Source of the DNA: Sphaeroforma arctica JP610
Lineage: Eukaryota; Opisthokonta; Ichthyosporea; Ichthyophonida
Reading direction: 5' to 3'
DNA: 60,669 bases
NCBI RefSeq assembly: GCF_001186125.1
Contig: NW_014040521.1
Coordinates: 112,562 to 173,230, forward strand
Below, one piece after another: positions 23,301 through 35,769 of the stretch. Each line of letters opens with the position of its first letter. The first letter of the stretch is position 1. The notes beneath the pieces are model-generated. The model saw only the letters and a program-made list of their open reading frames with translations, was not told the origin of the DNA and did no database searches. Made by a program: the position numbers and the translations under genes.

Positions 23301-25350
23301 GGAGGCTGTTGCAGATACAGATTCGGAACCCGTTGCTTGTGTTTTATCTGGGCTCCAACATGCCTCTATCCTCAGCACACAAGCACGGCAAGCCCTGCAA
23401 ATGTGCAGCTATCCTCAGCAACATGCCCAGCCGTGTGGTTATCTCTCCAGTGATCAATCCCTGGGGTCTCATACTGCGACGCGAACGGGGCACTTGGCCA
23501 CAGGAAACTTGAAAGCTCAAGCATTGTGTACCAATGCGACTACCTTGACTTATTCCTTTGTGTCGGAATGTCTTGCGACTGCTGTGTTATTGAACGATGC
23601 CTATGGCGTGGGGGTAGAAGAGGTGTGGCATCACATGCTAAGAGTGAAATGTAATAGCGTTGTATTTACAGACATGACATCGACACCGTCGGCGAAGAAA
23701 ATTAACAGAAATATCGGTAGTGATATGAGAGGAGGAAGCGCAGAATCACGAGGGTTGGTCTTGTTTGCGACCATTAGTATGGTAAATCACTCGTGTGACC
23801 CAAATGCTATTGTACAACTAAATACCGATGCAGACCCGGGAGTTCTTGCTAGTCTGTACGTAACCCAGCCTCTAGCTCAGGGAGATCAGGTACGATTTTT
23901 ATTTTGACAAACGTGCCAAACGCGATAGTTAAGAAAAATCGTGTTTCAATGATGTTCAGCATATTGTCTCGCGCTGGCGATTTTCTCAATGCATGCTTTC
24001 AACTTCGCGCTCGTAAAAGTATTCTATATTGCCGTCCGTAGTTTAGTTGACACGCGTGCAGTACAATTGTTTGTCTTCATTTATAGCCGTGGACGGGGTC
24101 GGAGTCATATCCCACACGCGCATAGTAGTGTAGAGCGTATTCAAATACCAGTGATCCGTGCATGACCAAAGTTTATTTTTGCTTTTGCACCTTCAAAGAT
24201 CACTATCTGCTATGGACCGCAAGTGGGACGGCACTCGCTAGGAGAGAGAAAAGTTATGCTCAAGGATCAATACGGCTTCGATTGTCATTGCATGGCTTGT
24301 AAACGCGAAGAAATCGCCATCTCCCAGCGCTACTCGGTATTCGTGTGCAAGAAGGCCGTTCCTTATGTCGAGGCCTATATCCTTCGCAAACTCGTCCCCG
24401 AATCAGTGCGCGATTGTCTGTCGCATCCGTTGCGTCTGGAGAGTGCTACCGCGCTGGTCTGCGACGGTTGTCATAGCAAATATGCAGCAGCCGAATATGA
24501 GAACGTGAGTGTGTTGGTTGATTTTTGAATGCATTTCTGTCAAACACATTTGATTTCATACAAATGTACCTTTCTCTATTTCGTTAACTGACAATCTTTC
24601 AGGATGTTTCAGTGCTGTCTAACTTGCGATGTTGTCACACCTCTAAATCAAGTACAACCCCACTTGCTATATGTGCATGTCAAAAGGCTTTGGCAAGTAT
24701 CACCTCCCACATGACGACGGCTACCGACAGTATTCAACCCACTGTGAAGGAGCAATTTGAAGCCACACAAAGGGCTCTGTGTCAAAACATAGCTGTTCTT
24801 CATCCCATCACGCTGCCCATTGGGTCGATGTATGACGACCTCGCGAGGCTGGCTATAGCGAATGGTGATGAAACAGCCGCTGGGCGCATGTGCGCGTTGA
24901 GTACCGGGATCGTAGGTCGGGTATTCGGCACCTCCTCTATTGAGTATGCCCATGAATTGCATAAGCTCTCGAGTATATATTATCGATGGTATGTGCAGAT
25001 AGTTTATGCTGTACTTATACGCAGTATATCTGTGCGTAATTTTACCCACCGCATACGATGAAGTCAACCCTTTTCCCGTTAAGATTCTCACTTTTTCGGC
25101 ACATTTACACCCCGGTAGTACACTCGCCACTTCCGCGATCTCACTACACTTATCTGCGTTGGACTTTTACATTACATTACTGGAGCATTTCTCAGTTTTT
25201 AATTTTAAAAACATTATCTCATTCGCTAGCGGCACAAACAGGAAAGATCTAGTGTGGATCCGTGCCAGTGCAGTGGCCATCTTCCGTGCGCATGGCGCAC
25301 AGGAGTACAGCGAACAAACACAGGAACTGGAAGCCATGGTTGTAAGGTGA
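20344..25350 (+). CDS. SMYD4: SMYD4-type SET/MYND lysine methyltransferase with TPR regions
   Basis: Eight exons: 20344-20498, 21771-21927, 22102-22212, 22458-22587, 22724-23889, 24199-24504, 24603-24988, 25242-25350. All phases agree and give 839 residues, close to animal SMYD4 (about 800). N-terminal TPR-like helices include RGNDEFRAKRFKESIW and KCYGNRSAAYLHSEAY. The split SET domain starts with GRGVYVQDAVSAGERI, is interrupted by a cysteine-rich MYND zinc region (about residues 295-345, CVMCSKRC to CVYCSKRC), and resumes with the cofactor/catalytic motif MVNHSCDPNA (about 538). Then come ITICYGPQVGRHS and post-SET cysteines FDCHCMACK (about 602-607). A C-terminal TPR-like part has SSIEYAHELHKLSSIYY. 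The family methylates proteins with SAM as donor; substrates here are unknown. The start was chosen as the first ATG in phase with all later exons. Confidence 0.9.
21180..21435. repeat. About 30-bp degenerate minisatellite in SMYD4 intron 1
   Basis: Around eight diverged copies of a unit with the core cataggtatactgtgagttt lie within the 1.27-kb first intron. They interrupt no exon. Confidence 0.85.
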
Positions 25351-26232
25351 CCGAAGATTCTGTGTAGTTCTATGAGATTGCCTTGCACCAGCTTGGTCAG
25401 GTTCTGGAGCACTGCTCTATTACTAGCCGCAAATAGTATGCGAAACCACTCAGGATCAAGATCAAGGGCAGCGAAACGGACATCGCGGTTTGACCCGGTC
25501 TTAGAACTCAAGACGTCATTAGTGTCGCTTGCGGAAGGCTACTGTGTAGCTCGCAAAAGGGGGATGTGGCCTGTATATGTGTTTACATAACGAGTTAGTT
25601 AAATACCACGCTGGGATATTGTTTGAGACATGATAAAGCAGGCAAATATATAACTAACTAGCACATTTTGGATTGAAATCACTGTTCTCTATCGAGGAGT
25701 GACTCTGAACCACTTAGCACTCCTTACTAGAAATTCAACACGTTGGTATGTATGTCTCAGAAGGGATGATATTTGCCCACTCGTTTGGTATTTGCATACT
25801 ACAAGTGTACCTAGTTATCACATCTACTGGTCGGAATGAAAATACTTGATTGCGGTAGGATTGTCTGCTGACTCTACTCTACTGGAGACCTCTTCTGTAA
25901 CCTATGGATATGGACTTGCCCCCCTGGGCCGAATCACTAAGATGCACGGCGGTGTAGCCGGACAAGGACAAAGATCGCCCCTTTTAGAATCCTGGGGTTT
26001 TCAAGTCCTATTTTTTAGTAACCGGGCAGGGCTGGAACTGAAGCTAGGCTAATTTGCCTTCACACAAAAAGTAATCATCAAAAATTTAACCACGAAAATG
26101 GTGTCTGATTTTAGAAGAAGGTTAAGTGGAAACCCTATTTTCTCTTTGATGCGGATAATATAAATCAATAATAAATATATTTATAAATGGCCTGTATTTC
26201 AAGGCATTAGTCTGTAGTCCTGACAGGAGACG
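25351..26232. other. Spacer between SMYD4 and the Kelch gene
   Basis: I see no exon, RNA gene or array. The Kelch promoter should lie in the right half. Confidence 0.55.
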
Positions 26233-27711
26233 ATGCGTAGCATCTGGAAGGAGGATGCCCACAGGCATACATTCAAACATGTCCCAAGCACAGGTCAAGT
26301 AAGCTGTGTTGTGGGGGGGGATGTGTATGTGCTTGGTGGCCGTGCCATGCCCACCAGCCTCGAGAACTGCATATGCAAGTACAATTTAGATCGCAGAAAA
26401 TGGGTGGCTGTGGAGGTCATCGGTGAAATGCCTGATGGGTTCTGGTCAGGAGCGGTTGCGCTGGCTGTCGATGACATCATCTATGTGTACGGTGGACATC
26501 GGGTCAGTTATGGGTATCAGGCTAGCATGCACAAATATGATATTCGCACCCAGATTTGGAGTGTAATTCAAACTGGTGGCATTGTACCATCTCCTCGAGA
26601 CAAACACGCAGGCGTGGTATACGACGGTAATCTGTACTACTTCGGGGGTTGGGGGCAGGTTACTAGTGGTTTTACCTGGGCAGGTGAGCTCTGGAAGTAC
26701 GATATCATTGCAAACAAATGGAGCCTGGTGTGTACCAAAGGTCAGCCACCCAGTCCCAGAGCCGCACACACTATGACTCTCATGCCAGGAACCGATGCAC
26801 ACGCATACGTTATTGGAGGCAGGTGTAAGGACGGCAGGAATAACGAGGTATATAGACTGGATATGTCAATCATGCACTGGACGGGACCGTTAGTGGCCAA
26901 TACAGCTGTCAGCTCTTATTCCCTTCGTATTGCGCCGAGTGGGAAGGGCAGCGCGGAGACGGTTGCCAGGGAACCCACTACCAGGAAGCGTCTAGAAATG
27001 AATGGCAGTGCACCAGAACACGAAAGTATACGCGACTACAGGAGGAGGAGTATGGCTATGAATACCGTCGCTGATATAGTAAGGAGTAGTTCCCACGTAG
27101 GTGAGGTAGTACTCAATGGTGCACACGTTAGTGACCCTGCAGGTGACATGGTGGGCAATGCATCACACGAAAAGCCTTGTGGGCGGTCATGGCACACCGC
27201 GCAGTATTTAGACAGCCGGCGTATCCTGGTACACGGTGGTATGAGTAACGGGGTGGGGTTGGAAGTAGGTACGCCCCAACTGACTGTCAATGGAGGACCC
27301 GGTCATGCACTGGGTGATACGTGGGTGTTTAATGTAGGTACATATAAGTGGTCCTGTGTGGAAACAACGGGGCAGGCCAGGTTATGGCACTCCTCGTGTG
27401 TGGATAGAGACAAGGGCGAGGTTCTGTACTTCTCGGGACACTCGAACTTTGAGCATGGTGTGCTGCGTGATGTGACCAATGATGTGGTAGCACGCTTTCA
27501 GTACATGCCTCTACCGCTGAGTAGAATAGCATCGGATTTAGTGGCGAGCACCTTGAATGCCCAGGCCAGGGGTACCTCCGGGAAAATGGGTACGGACGGG
27601 AATGTAAGAAGGAGTGCAGAGGATGTACTGAGGGTGGAGGTGCGTCGGGGGAGCATGTCAGCAAAGGCTGCTGTGCAGATAAGGTATTCGCTAGACAATG
27701 CTCAAGGTTAA
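26233..27711 (+). CDS. Kelch-repeat beta-propeller protein
   Basis: Single open exon of 492 codons; an in-frame TGA a few codons upstream supports the ATG at 26233. At least six Kelch blades show the glycine-pair and Tyr/Trp pattern: DVYVLGGR, IIYVYGGHR, NLYYFGGWG, HAYVIGGR, RILVHGG and VLYFSGH, with downstream WKYD/W-type strands such as MHKYDIRTQIW and WVFNVGTYKW. This fold makes a beta-propeller that binds partner proteins, often as a ubiquitin-ligase substrate receptor (KLHDC1/2 type) or an actin/organelle scaffold. There is no BTB, F-box or other catalytic domain, so the partner is unknown. Residues about 235-310 are a low-complexity insert between blades, and the last 60 residues are a basic tail. 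It is the only long intronless gene in the window apart from mobile elements. Confidence 0.88.
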   Translation: MRSIWKEDAHRHTFKHVPSTGQVSCVVGGDVYVLGGRAMPTSLENCICKYNLDRRKWVAVEVIGEMPDGFWSGAVALAVDDIIYVYGGHRVSYGYQASMHKYDIRTQIWSVIQTGGIVPSPRDKHAGVVYDGNLYYFGGWGQVTSGFTWAGELWKYDIIANKWSLVCTKGQPPSPRAAHTMTLMPGTDAHAYVIGGRCKDGRNNEVYRLDMSIMHWTGPLVANTAVSSYSLRIAPSGKGSAETVAREPTTRKRLEMNGSAPEHESIRDYRRRSMAMNTVADIVRSSSHVGEVVLNGAHVSDPAGDMVGNASHEKPCGRSWHTAQYLDSRRILVHGGMSNGVGLEVGTPQLTVNGGPGHALGDTWVFNVGTYKWSCVETTGQARLWHSSCVDRDKGEVLYFSGHSNFEHGVLRDVTNDVVARFQYMPLPLSRIASDLVASTLNAQARGTSGKMGTDGNVRRSAEDVLRVEVRRGSMSAKAAVQIRYSLDNAQG

Positions 27712-30484
27712 TACACAGATACATATACAAACAAGAAGTAGCTTGGAACAGCTTGGATTGTATTCGTACTTTATTGTCTACAAGCTATCGAATATGCTTT
27801 GAATGATTTTGCACATCTGCACTCGAAAGTTATCTGCATGCTCGGCACGTGCCTAATCTCGCGGTGAAATCCTCTCGTCCAAGTCCTCGGTTGTGATGAT
27901 CAAGACATTGTACTGTTTTAGATTCGAAGCATCAGGGCAAGAATATGGACATTCGGTCATGTATTTTGATACGCTCATTTGGGTTATAGTGCAAATTGTG
28001 CATTGTCATAAGACGCGTACGCCTTGTATCTCCTCTGATCCGGTCCTGCCAGTAGCACAAGTGAAGCAACGTGGAATGTATAGTGGTCAATAAATCGGTA
28101 AATATACTACCCGTATATTCTGATGTATATTGTGTTTCCCTTGCTTTTTCGACTTCAGCGAACGCATTAAAGCGACGAGCGTAGAGGAACCACAGAGGCT
28201 CGTGTCTGTGAGTACTGGGCATATGCGCAGTGTATGGGACGTGCGGCATCGGCTGACGGTTTGAAGAGTTTTCTTTCTGAGTATTCTGTAGAGGCGTTGA
28301 GCGATAGTAGCAGTAGTGATGGTGTGCGTGGACTACATATATAGATTCCACTGCAATGCACCTTTTTTAAGGACTGCTTGTGAACCACAACCATTTCTGT
28401 GGGTCCAGTTTAGGAACCAAAGTTGGACTAGAGTTGTCAAGAACCCTGTATTCGATTCGTAAGTCATGAATACTAGGTATACAAGATTAGTTGTCAGAAA
28501 AAAGATACATACTTACCACATGTGCATTCATGCCATATATGCGCAAGTTCTGTAGGTGATATATGCACTCTCACAGAGGATCGCAAATATTCTGCGCAAA
28601 GAATAGGAAACCAATTTTCTATTTCTAATCGGCATTTAAAGCTATGCCTCGCGTCTTGTAAATATACTCACACGACATGTCCCGAAAATTGTCCGCAAGT
28701 TAGCACCACGGACAGACTACCAACATTCACAGAAGCAAAACCTGATCTTGTTTACTTTCTGACCACATCTCGTCGAAGTTGTAACCTGTAAGTCCTCTCG
28801 GTGTGGTGTGGTATGAGGTTCTGAGGGTTAGCACTCTTGCGGAGATAACTGTAAATGTGATGGGAGAGGGAGTTATCATACGCTTGTCATAGATGCACGT
28901 ATGTACATATGTGTTCTCGAACGAGTCGAAATCATCAAATACGAGAAAGTTGACGAAGAAGTCCTGGACAAAGTCAAGTTTGGGATGACAATATCTTAAA
29001 GATGCTTACCTATGATCTACAAAGGCTACTGCCAACTTGAATCACCAGTAGCGCGCAATAGGCAATGGGTTCCGGCACCAATACCAAGAGTGGGGCTCGA
29101 CTTACTACTATCAGTCGGTCGAGAATCCGATGTGATGTCAAGCGAACGGCAGTGCGATCCTTCATTTTTTGCCCGCTAGTGGTACAGATACAAGACAGCC
29201 ACAGAATGCGATAGAACCGCATGCGAGAGAACAAATCCTACGGAAATATAGTGGATCAAACACTGAGCTCTCAGCTGTCATTATTCAGTGAACCTGTCTT
29301 AAGCGCCTAATAAATCTACACTCATCAGGCCATAGCGATTGCATATTATTAAAATAGAAATCGAGCACACCAGTAGGCTCAATGCGGGACGGTGATTTGA
29401 TGTTTAAGTACATTTTCGTCAGCCCAGAAGACCTACTGCCGTACGATGTGTTGCGACTGTATCTACGTTCTTACCGCTTCAATGCAAGTCTTGCCATGAC
29501 TTGCCATGACACTATTTTGAGGTATTTCGAATATGGCACTCAACGACTGCATAACATCAGTGCTTTAACTGTCATTGCAAAGACATTGTCTCATGGTTTT
29601 CATGGTCGAACACCCTTTCACTCTTCTTTGCACTATCTTGTTTTTATGATCTTCAAAAATTGAAAATGTAATCCGTGCCTGTTGACAAATCAAGAGATTG
29701 TGTAGGGCTCGTGTAGACTGGACACTGCTTCTTCGTAATCTGCAACTCACACGACGTCTCAACTACAAGTACGGATCACCAGCTGTACTCGTTCTATTCG
29801 GTATGCCTGACCAATCACATTGGTCTAGGATTCACCATCTAGTGTCTTAGATGCTACTATGTATATATGGAAGAAACTTAATCGAGTGATAGGTATGATA
29901 CTCGGATTAGAAAATGGTATTGCTCTCCAAAATGAATATATCAACACCTGAAATGTCTGCTCTCTCTTCTGCGTACCTATGTGGGAGTGGGAACGCGAGT
30001 AAAGTTGATGATACTCGAGGTTTGCGATGTCAGTTCACCTAAAGCGTTGGGTTTTTATTACTAAATTGCGTTGTCCTAAACGGAAGCATACTACATGAAT
30101 GTCCTTATCTACCAGCATATAAGATCGTCCGGTTCTTTGTAAAAGCGCTAGGCGATTAAGCGGATGAAATTTGCCAGCGCTATGCTGCACAGCATCACTT
30201 CTGAGTGTGTAGAATGATATGTGAGGAATTGTACGCGATGTGTGAGTCCCTAAAGTACACTCACGACATTTGGAGACGAAGCTCCTTCTACAGATATTGA
30301 TAGGGCCAAAGGTCTCTGTCGCACGGGTAGAATCCAGTGCTTAGTCTTCAAGGTGCCCATGAAATACGCTCGAGGACGTCGGACAAAGGTTCATTCTGTT
30401 GTTGAAGTTGTGAAAACTCACTCCATCTCCTACATTTTATGCACCAGACGATTCCTCGGCCTCTGCGTAGACGGTGTGTCGCTT
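27712..30484. other. Largely gene-free spacer
   Basis: Apart from one possible exon at 28172-28342, reported separately, no region has coherent coding sequence with splice signals. Short open frames on both strands at 28522-28791 and 29382-29663 carry no recognisable motif. Confidence 0.5.
28172..28342 (+). CDS. Possible terminal exon of an unknown gene
   Basis: After an acceptor-like cattaaag, one frame reads openly with balanced composition, including ARVCEYWAYAQCMGRAA and SEYSVEALSDSSSSD, to a TAG at 28340. An upstream open segment follows an AG near 27921 (EASGQEYGHSVMYFD). I do not recognise the family. No phase-consistent model was found. It might instead be a further exon of the Kelch gene or chance. 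Confidence 0.25.
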
Positions 30485-33389
30485 TCAATCCATAAAGTAC
30501 CAGTCAAGCCGAGCCACTCCGTGGCGAAAATTTTCGGCTGCAAGAGCCTTCTCCTTCGCTTCAGCCTGTTATTGTAGATAGCGAGACGGTTGATAATTGC
30601 GAATGGTGTGATAAAGTAGCATGTGCCCGCCATCACAACCTCGTAGAAGGATCTATTCACTATCGAAAGTATGAATGCGAATACGTGTCTAAATACGATT
30701 GGGACGTACATATAACCGCCTCGACTAAGCTGCGCGTGCACTTGCCTCATACAAAACAATCGACGCGCATGGCCGCCAAACAGGATACAAACGGGCACAC
30801 AAACGAATAGAAACACCTATTCTCTGTTTTGCTTTTAAAGCAAAGTCCAGACTTACCTCTGCTGCAAGCGCAGTCCGTATATACTCAGGTTCCTTGAACG
30901 GAAGATAAGGTGGTTTTTCGCCGTCCCAGTGTAGGTAGGTTTCATCATCACAGCCATGAGGACGGATTTCTGTGTACCAATTCTCTAAGTAGCGAAACTT
31001 TAGAAACTCCAGCGGATCGTGCGGAGTATTGAAAGTCCCGTTGCCAAATCTGCCTCGCGAACAGAGAATAATTGTTTCAGTACTGTTGCGTTCACTTTCG
31101 AATGCAAAATTATCTGACTTAAAAGAATAAATACAGTATAAGTATTCACATCGGACATGTGACCGATTGGTGTCGTAGCAAGTGTAGTTAAAAATTTTAG
31201 TCTAATTTCTGGTACACTACAAACACGTAGCCATCCCATACCGATGCTTACCTGTGCTTAAGATACTTCGGTTCTTTCTCGGCATGCTCAATTACGAGTA
31301 CTCCCACAATTCAGCCGTATATAGTACGTATGTTCATTTCATGCCGCATGCTTGGTCGAGTAGTTCTCCAATTTTAAACTAAAGGTGCGCCCAATGGTAG
31401 TGTCAGCTATCCATTCGCATTTAGCTCGCACATATATCGTGCGAATGTATATGCCCAATAACCTATACCTACCTCACTTCTGGCAATCCAAAGGGCGGTT
31501 CGACCATTTTCTTCGGAAAGTTATGGAACAACGAATACGCCACAGGTGCCACAAAGGCTTCCCAGCCACAGCGCTTCAAGTAGCCGGTATCAAAGTAGTC
31601 TTTCCACAACATCACGTCCGCGGCTGCCGCATAGTCTCCATCTGCACGGAAAAACCCGCCCCAATAATCTATTTTGTCCAATAAAATGGAGAGTTGTGGG
31701 TTTGTGTATGAGGTAAGACGTACTGTATTAGACGGTATTGCAAAGCTAAAGAAAAACTGCAGTACAATAGCGTGACAGTGCAGCTCCAATATAATCGAGT
31801 ATTTTAAGGTACGAGCACAGAATGGTTCTTTTGTGGGCATTTTGACCTAGTATAGCAAGGTGTGTGGATGATTCCCAATCAGGGCGTGTAGTGCAATGGC
31901 AGTCATTGCACTCAATTCCACATGGGTAGATCTGAACGCCTATAAGTCTAATGCAAAATCTACTAGACGTGCCCAAATTCATCAGCAAACCATTAAAGTA
32001 GACCATTGGTGTAGACAGTAGTCGATCTTGACCTAGAACACATAACCACTATGACAGTAATCAGTTAAAGCTCAGTCATGGACCTATTCGGAATACAAAT
32101 ATCATGATACAGCAGTCTCACCTACCATAGTAGAATTCGGTCAGTCCGTGCTGTGAAAAGGAGAGTAGCACCATGTCAATCCGTACACCTTTGTCCTCCA
32201 TTTGGTTCAAGAGGATGCCAACATCGATGTCACGATCCCACGGTAACGGTCCGTTGTATCTGGAAGAAACAAAGGATGAGGGGAAGCGTTATGTAATCGA
32301 GCTTGATAGGAAACGCATATGGTTGGAGGAAAGAAAGGTAACCTTCTATATTTTTAATGCTTGATTCTGTATCGTATGCAAGCTTAAGTCTGCATGTCTT
32401 GATTTCATAACAAGAAGCACGTAAATGTATTCAGGCAGCTCAAAAATGGAGGCCATGGGGTGTAACTGTAATACCTCATGGCTCCGAGCAAGGAGCCGTA
32501 GTCCAAGAATACATTGATGCCCAAATCGAAGAATGCGGCGGATATCCGCTCTCCCAAATCAACAAGCCCTCGAAGTTTCTCAATTCTTGTGTGACACGGC
32601 TGCTTGTCGGCTCTGCCGCATACAGAGTTGAACAGCAGATAAGAAATGCGTGACTAGCGATAAAACAGCGGACCGTCATAGCACATGCACTCTGCAATAA
32701 TCACACCCCACTTGACGCTGCTGTTACATGGGGGTGAGAAAAACGCATCCATAGACGGGTGTTGTCGGAATACAGGGAGAATGGAAAGGGATTGGTCGAT
32801 AGAGAAAAGGTTGAAGAATACTACAATGCACAGCATACAAGAGCGCATCCAACCATTAACGACTCTCTTGTAGAAAGTCACGTCTGTTACAAAAAACAAA
32901 ACAAAGGAATATAAAACCATACCTATGCATGTGCGTCCTCGCCACATTCATAAAGTAGTAGCCATACAGCAGGAGCATGGCAATACCAAACATAACCAGT
33001 TTGAGTCTGTATCTGCCCTTGGCGTCCGCCCAGCCTGATCTCAAGCGCCGCCTCAAAACATGGTATATCAGAGTCTTGCGTACGATAAATGTCATCATAA
33101 AAGCGATGCACACCAAAACATCCAGCACAAAGTCGAACACCGTGCACCACTCCATGTGGAAGAAGCGGTAGTAGCGGCAATCATTGAACAGCAAATTGAA
33201 GGGATGAAAATACTTCATAGCCAAGTACATCGAGATCAGTAAGCCTGCCAACTGAGCATAGAATGACCTGTACAAGAAGGAACAAAAGTCTGAACAATAG
33301 ATAGCGTCAAGTGATCGCCATACAATTGACTTGCGTCTGCAGGAAGCAGAAGATCCTCGATGGAAACTCCTGCATGCAGACTCAATTTT

Positions 33390-33435
<46 letters not shown>

Positions 33436-33447
33436 TATATATTTTTG

Positions 33448-33528
<81 letters not shown>

Positions 33529-33533
33529 AATAT

Positions 33534-33573
<40 letters not shown>

Positions 33574-34054
33574 CCCATACTACACGACACATGTGCTTCA
33601 AAGTATCATATCACACCAAACACAGCTGTTGTTGTGCCTCATTCTAATGCAGATTTATTCATATCGAAATTTATTGATCTACCTTGAAACCCGAATTTCA
33701 TTATACATGGCAGCAAATTTGAGTTCTGAAGAGACAAAAGTGCGTGTCATTTTAATCCTCATAGGAACGTACAAAATGGTACTATTCAGGCAGGCCAATG
33801 CTTGCCAAATGAATGTATACATGCCAGTGAGTAGACATGGAGCAAAGATATAGAAACACAGATAGAGAAACAAGGGCCAAAGAATTCACATATCGTTGTA
33901 CGTTGTACAACGACTCCAGTCTTAACACATACACTTTACGCTGCAGGCCAGCATGGGTGAGGTGTTCGTGCGCCTCATCGTTTCTGGCATTGGGACTCAA
34001 ATGAAATTCGCGGCTGTGACGCCGCATGACTTCGCGATACAGAATGAACCTTGC
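30485..34054 (-). CDS. Multi-helix membrane protein with LicD/fukutin domain, one in-frame TAG
   Basis: Exons (5' to 3'): 33940-34054, 33683-33800, 32923-33267, 32475-32864, 32126-32259, 31473-31668, 30857-31049, 30485-30565. Phases agree at every junction (524 codons). The start codon is not found and may lie in a further upstream exon. The N-terminal half has about four hydrophobic helices (YAQLAGLLISMYLAM, FDFVLDVLVCIAFMMTF, LVMFGIAMLLLYGYYF, SCMLCIVVFFNLF). The C-terminal half is LicD-like: FLDYGSLLGAMR, then the acidic motif PWDRDIDVGIL, then PHDPLEFLKFRYLENW. LicD/fukutin proteins transfer phosphocholine or ribitol-phosphate to glycans, usually from one anchor helix and not several. Codon 263 (32654-32656) is TAG, in frame, inside exon 32475-32864. 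It could be readthrough, a null allele, a sequencing error, or a sign that the two halves are made separately. Confidence 0.72.
33382..33573. repeat. (TA)n microsatellite in a LicD-gene intron
   Basis: About 190 bp of almost pure TA, in the intron between exons 33683-33800 and 32923-33267. Confidence 0.95.
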
Positions 34055-35769
34055 CTGCTACTTAGACTACATGTCCTTTTACGCTATACAATCTCCGACT
34101 GCTGGCGAGATTGTCTAATAGCCACCGTAGAAGCTCTATTAAAGACAACAACAGGAAGTGTTCAACGCGAGTGTTTTTGGACCAAACTGTCATCACTTTT
34201 CACTGTTTTCAGTCAATATTCAGGAACCAAACCCAACAACAATAAAAATGTCAACTGTCGCTCCAGAGTCCAGGGTAGTGTGTACTATGGAAATTTACAA
34301 ACGGGCAGAAAATAGCAATATGGGACCAACGTCCAACGGATCGGCTAATTTGTAGAGTAAAAAAATTCATAGAGAGAGGAGAGATTCACACAATCGGCCG
34401 CGGAGAGGCCTGTCTTCTCCTTTATACGCAGTTACGCACTCCCTCTCGACTAGGGACTAGAGAACGTCAGCATGCTTGATATACTAAACTCAGGAAACCA
34501 GTATGTTTATTTGTCGCTTCGTTGACACCAGTGCTCGCCCAGTCAGTATTCAAACAAAATTACGATACGCGATATAAAATTAATACGCAGAGGGCTTACT
34601 TTACTGACCGTGAGATTCGTTATAAACACTGCAACGGTTTCGACTACCTTGGCGTTGAATACTATTTACCTGTCTTCGAGTCATATTCATACGTATCGGG
34701 GCTGTTCAAGACTGTTATCAAAATAAAAGAGACGTAATATCGTGATATATCTAAATGCAAGCATCGCTATGCATCTCTTTGCATCGCTTTGACGACGATC
34801 TCTCCAAAACTGAGGGCAATATTTCTTTCCTACCAAATAAAGTGTTCAGTCCATTCGTTTCTGGTTGTGCACTCACTCGCTATCGACATCAACCCGCTGT
34901 CTGCACCTGGTAGATGGGATTGTGATCGCCTTTACACTGAGCATTTTAAACCCCTACACTGAGAAAAAAAACAACGACAAAGCAAGAATCTACGTCACGT
35001 GTGCCAGTTTGTGGTTGCTGATGGCTTTTAGAACTCTGAATGTGTGCGCTCAACAGCTAAATGTATAACAATTATCTAAGCAAACAGCACTGGCAAGTAT
35101 CACAACTACATGAATCAACTAAATACATCTGTCAATGGTGTAGAACACAAACTAATTACATCATTAGTGTAGAGCACTACAATGTAAACAACAGTGTAGA
35201 ACACTACAACGTAAACAACAGTGTAGAGCACTACAACGTAAACAATAGAGGAATGACAACCCAAGTGACTTATGCGATGATTGGTTGGACTGTAGAAACA
35301 CTTTTCAAACCATTCCTCTTCGATAAATTAACAAATCTCTCCGACAACACTTCTCCATCAAAGCCTTAAAATCATATAGCGGAATTTACCGAAACTGACA
35401 TAACAAACGATAACCGTTCGACACAAAGCAAACACAAAACACTTTTGGTTTTAAACTTACTTGAAATAGCCAGCACAGCTAGGCGTGAAGCGAACATTGT
35501 CATCCTTGTATCGTTATTTATTAAATTCCCATTTGTTGCAGGTCTCGAAGCCTACCTAATATTTAACAGTATAATATATTGTCTTCCTTGATGTCACCGG
35601 AGGGTAACTGATTGACATTAATTCCTTTTCTTTAGGGTGGTGTCGAAAGACACCAGGGTATAAGTTTGGGTATATAGCACGGTACAATACAGTGAAGAAT
35701 CTTCTCCATGTAAACATGATCCTGATGCTCTAAGATACTTGCCATGGTTAAGTACACAACATTGTGCAC
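34055..35769. other. Spacer, probably including the unresolved LicD 5' end
   Basis: No exon can be fixed here. The missing LicD start codon is expected just above 34054. A 27-bp array lies at 35166-35246. Confidence 0.5.
35166..35246. repeat. 27-bp tandem repeat, three copies
   Basis: Units start at 35166, 35193 and 35220 (core gtgtagagcactacaa) and differ at one or two bases each. Their length is a multiple of three, so a short frame stays open, but nothing else suggests coding. Confidence 0.9.

Noticed and set aside
30566-30816. Minus-strand frame with membrane-like hydrophobic stretches (VFLFVCVPVCILFGG)
   Set aside because: It falls in the intron between LicD exons 30857-31049 and 30485-30565, which join in phase without it. 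The last exon is read in a different frame.
32476-32697. Minus-strand frame starting MQSACAMTVRCF
   Set aside because: It is out of frame with the LicD exon that covers the same bases and contains the LLGAMR motif; a shadow frame.
34045-34125. Plus-strand short frame MNLACYLDYMSFYAIQSP
   Set aside because: It overlaps the LicD 5' exon on the other strand, has no further exons and ends after about 24 codons.
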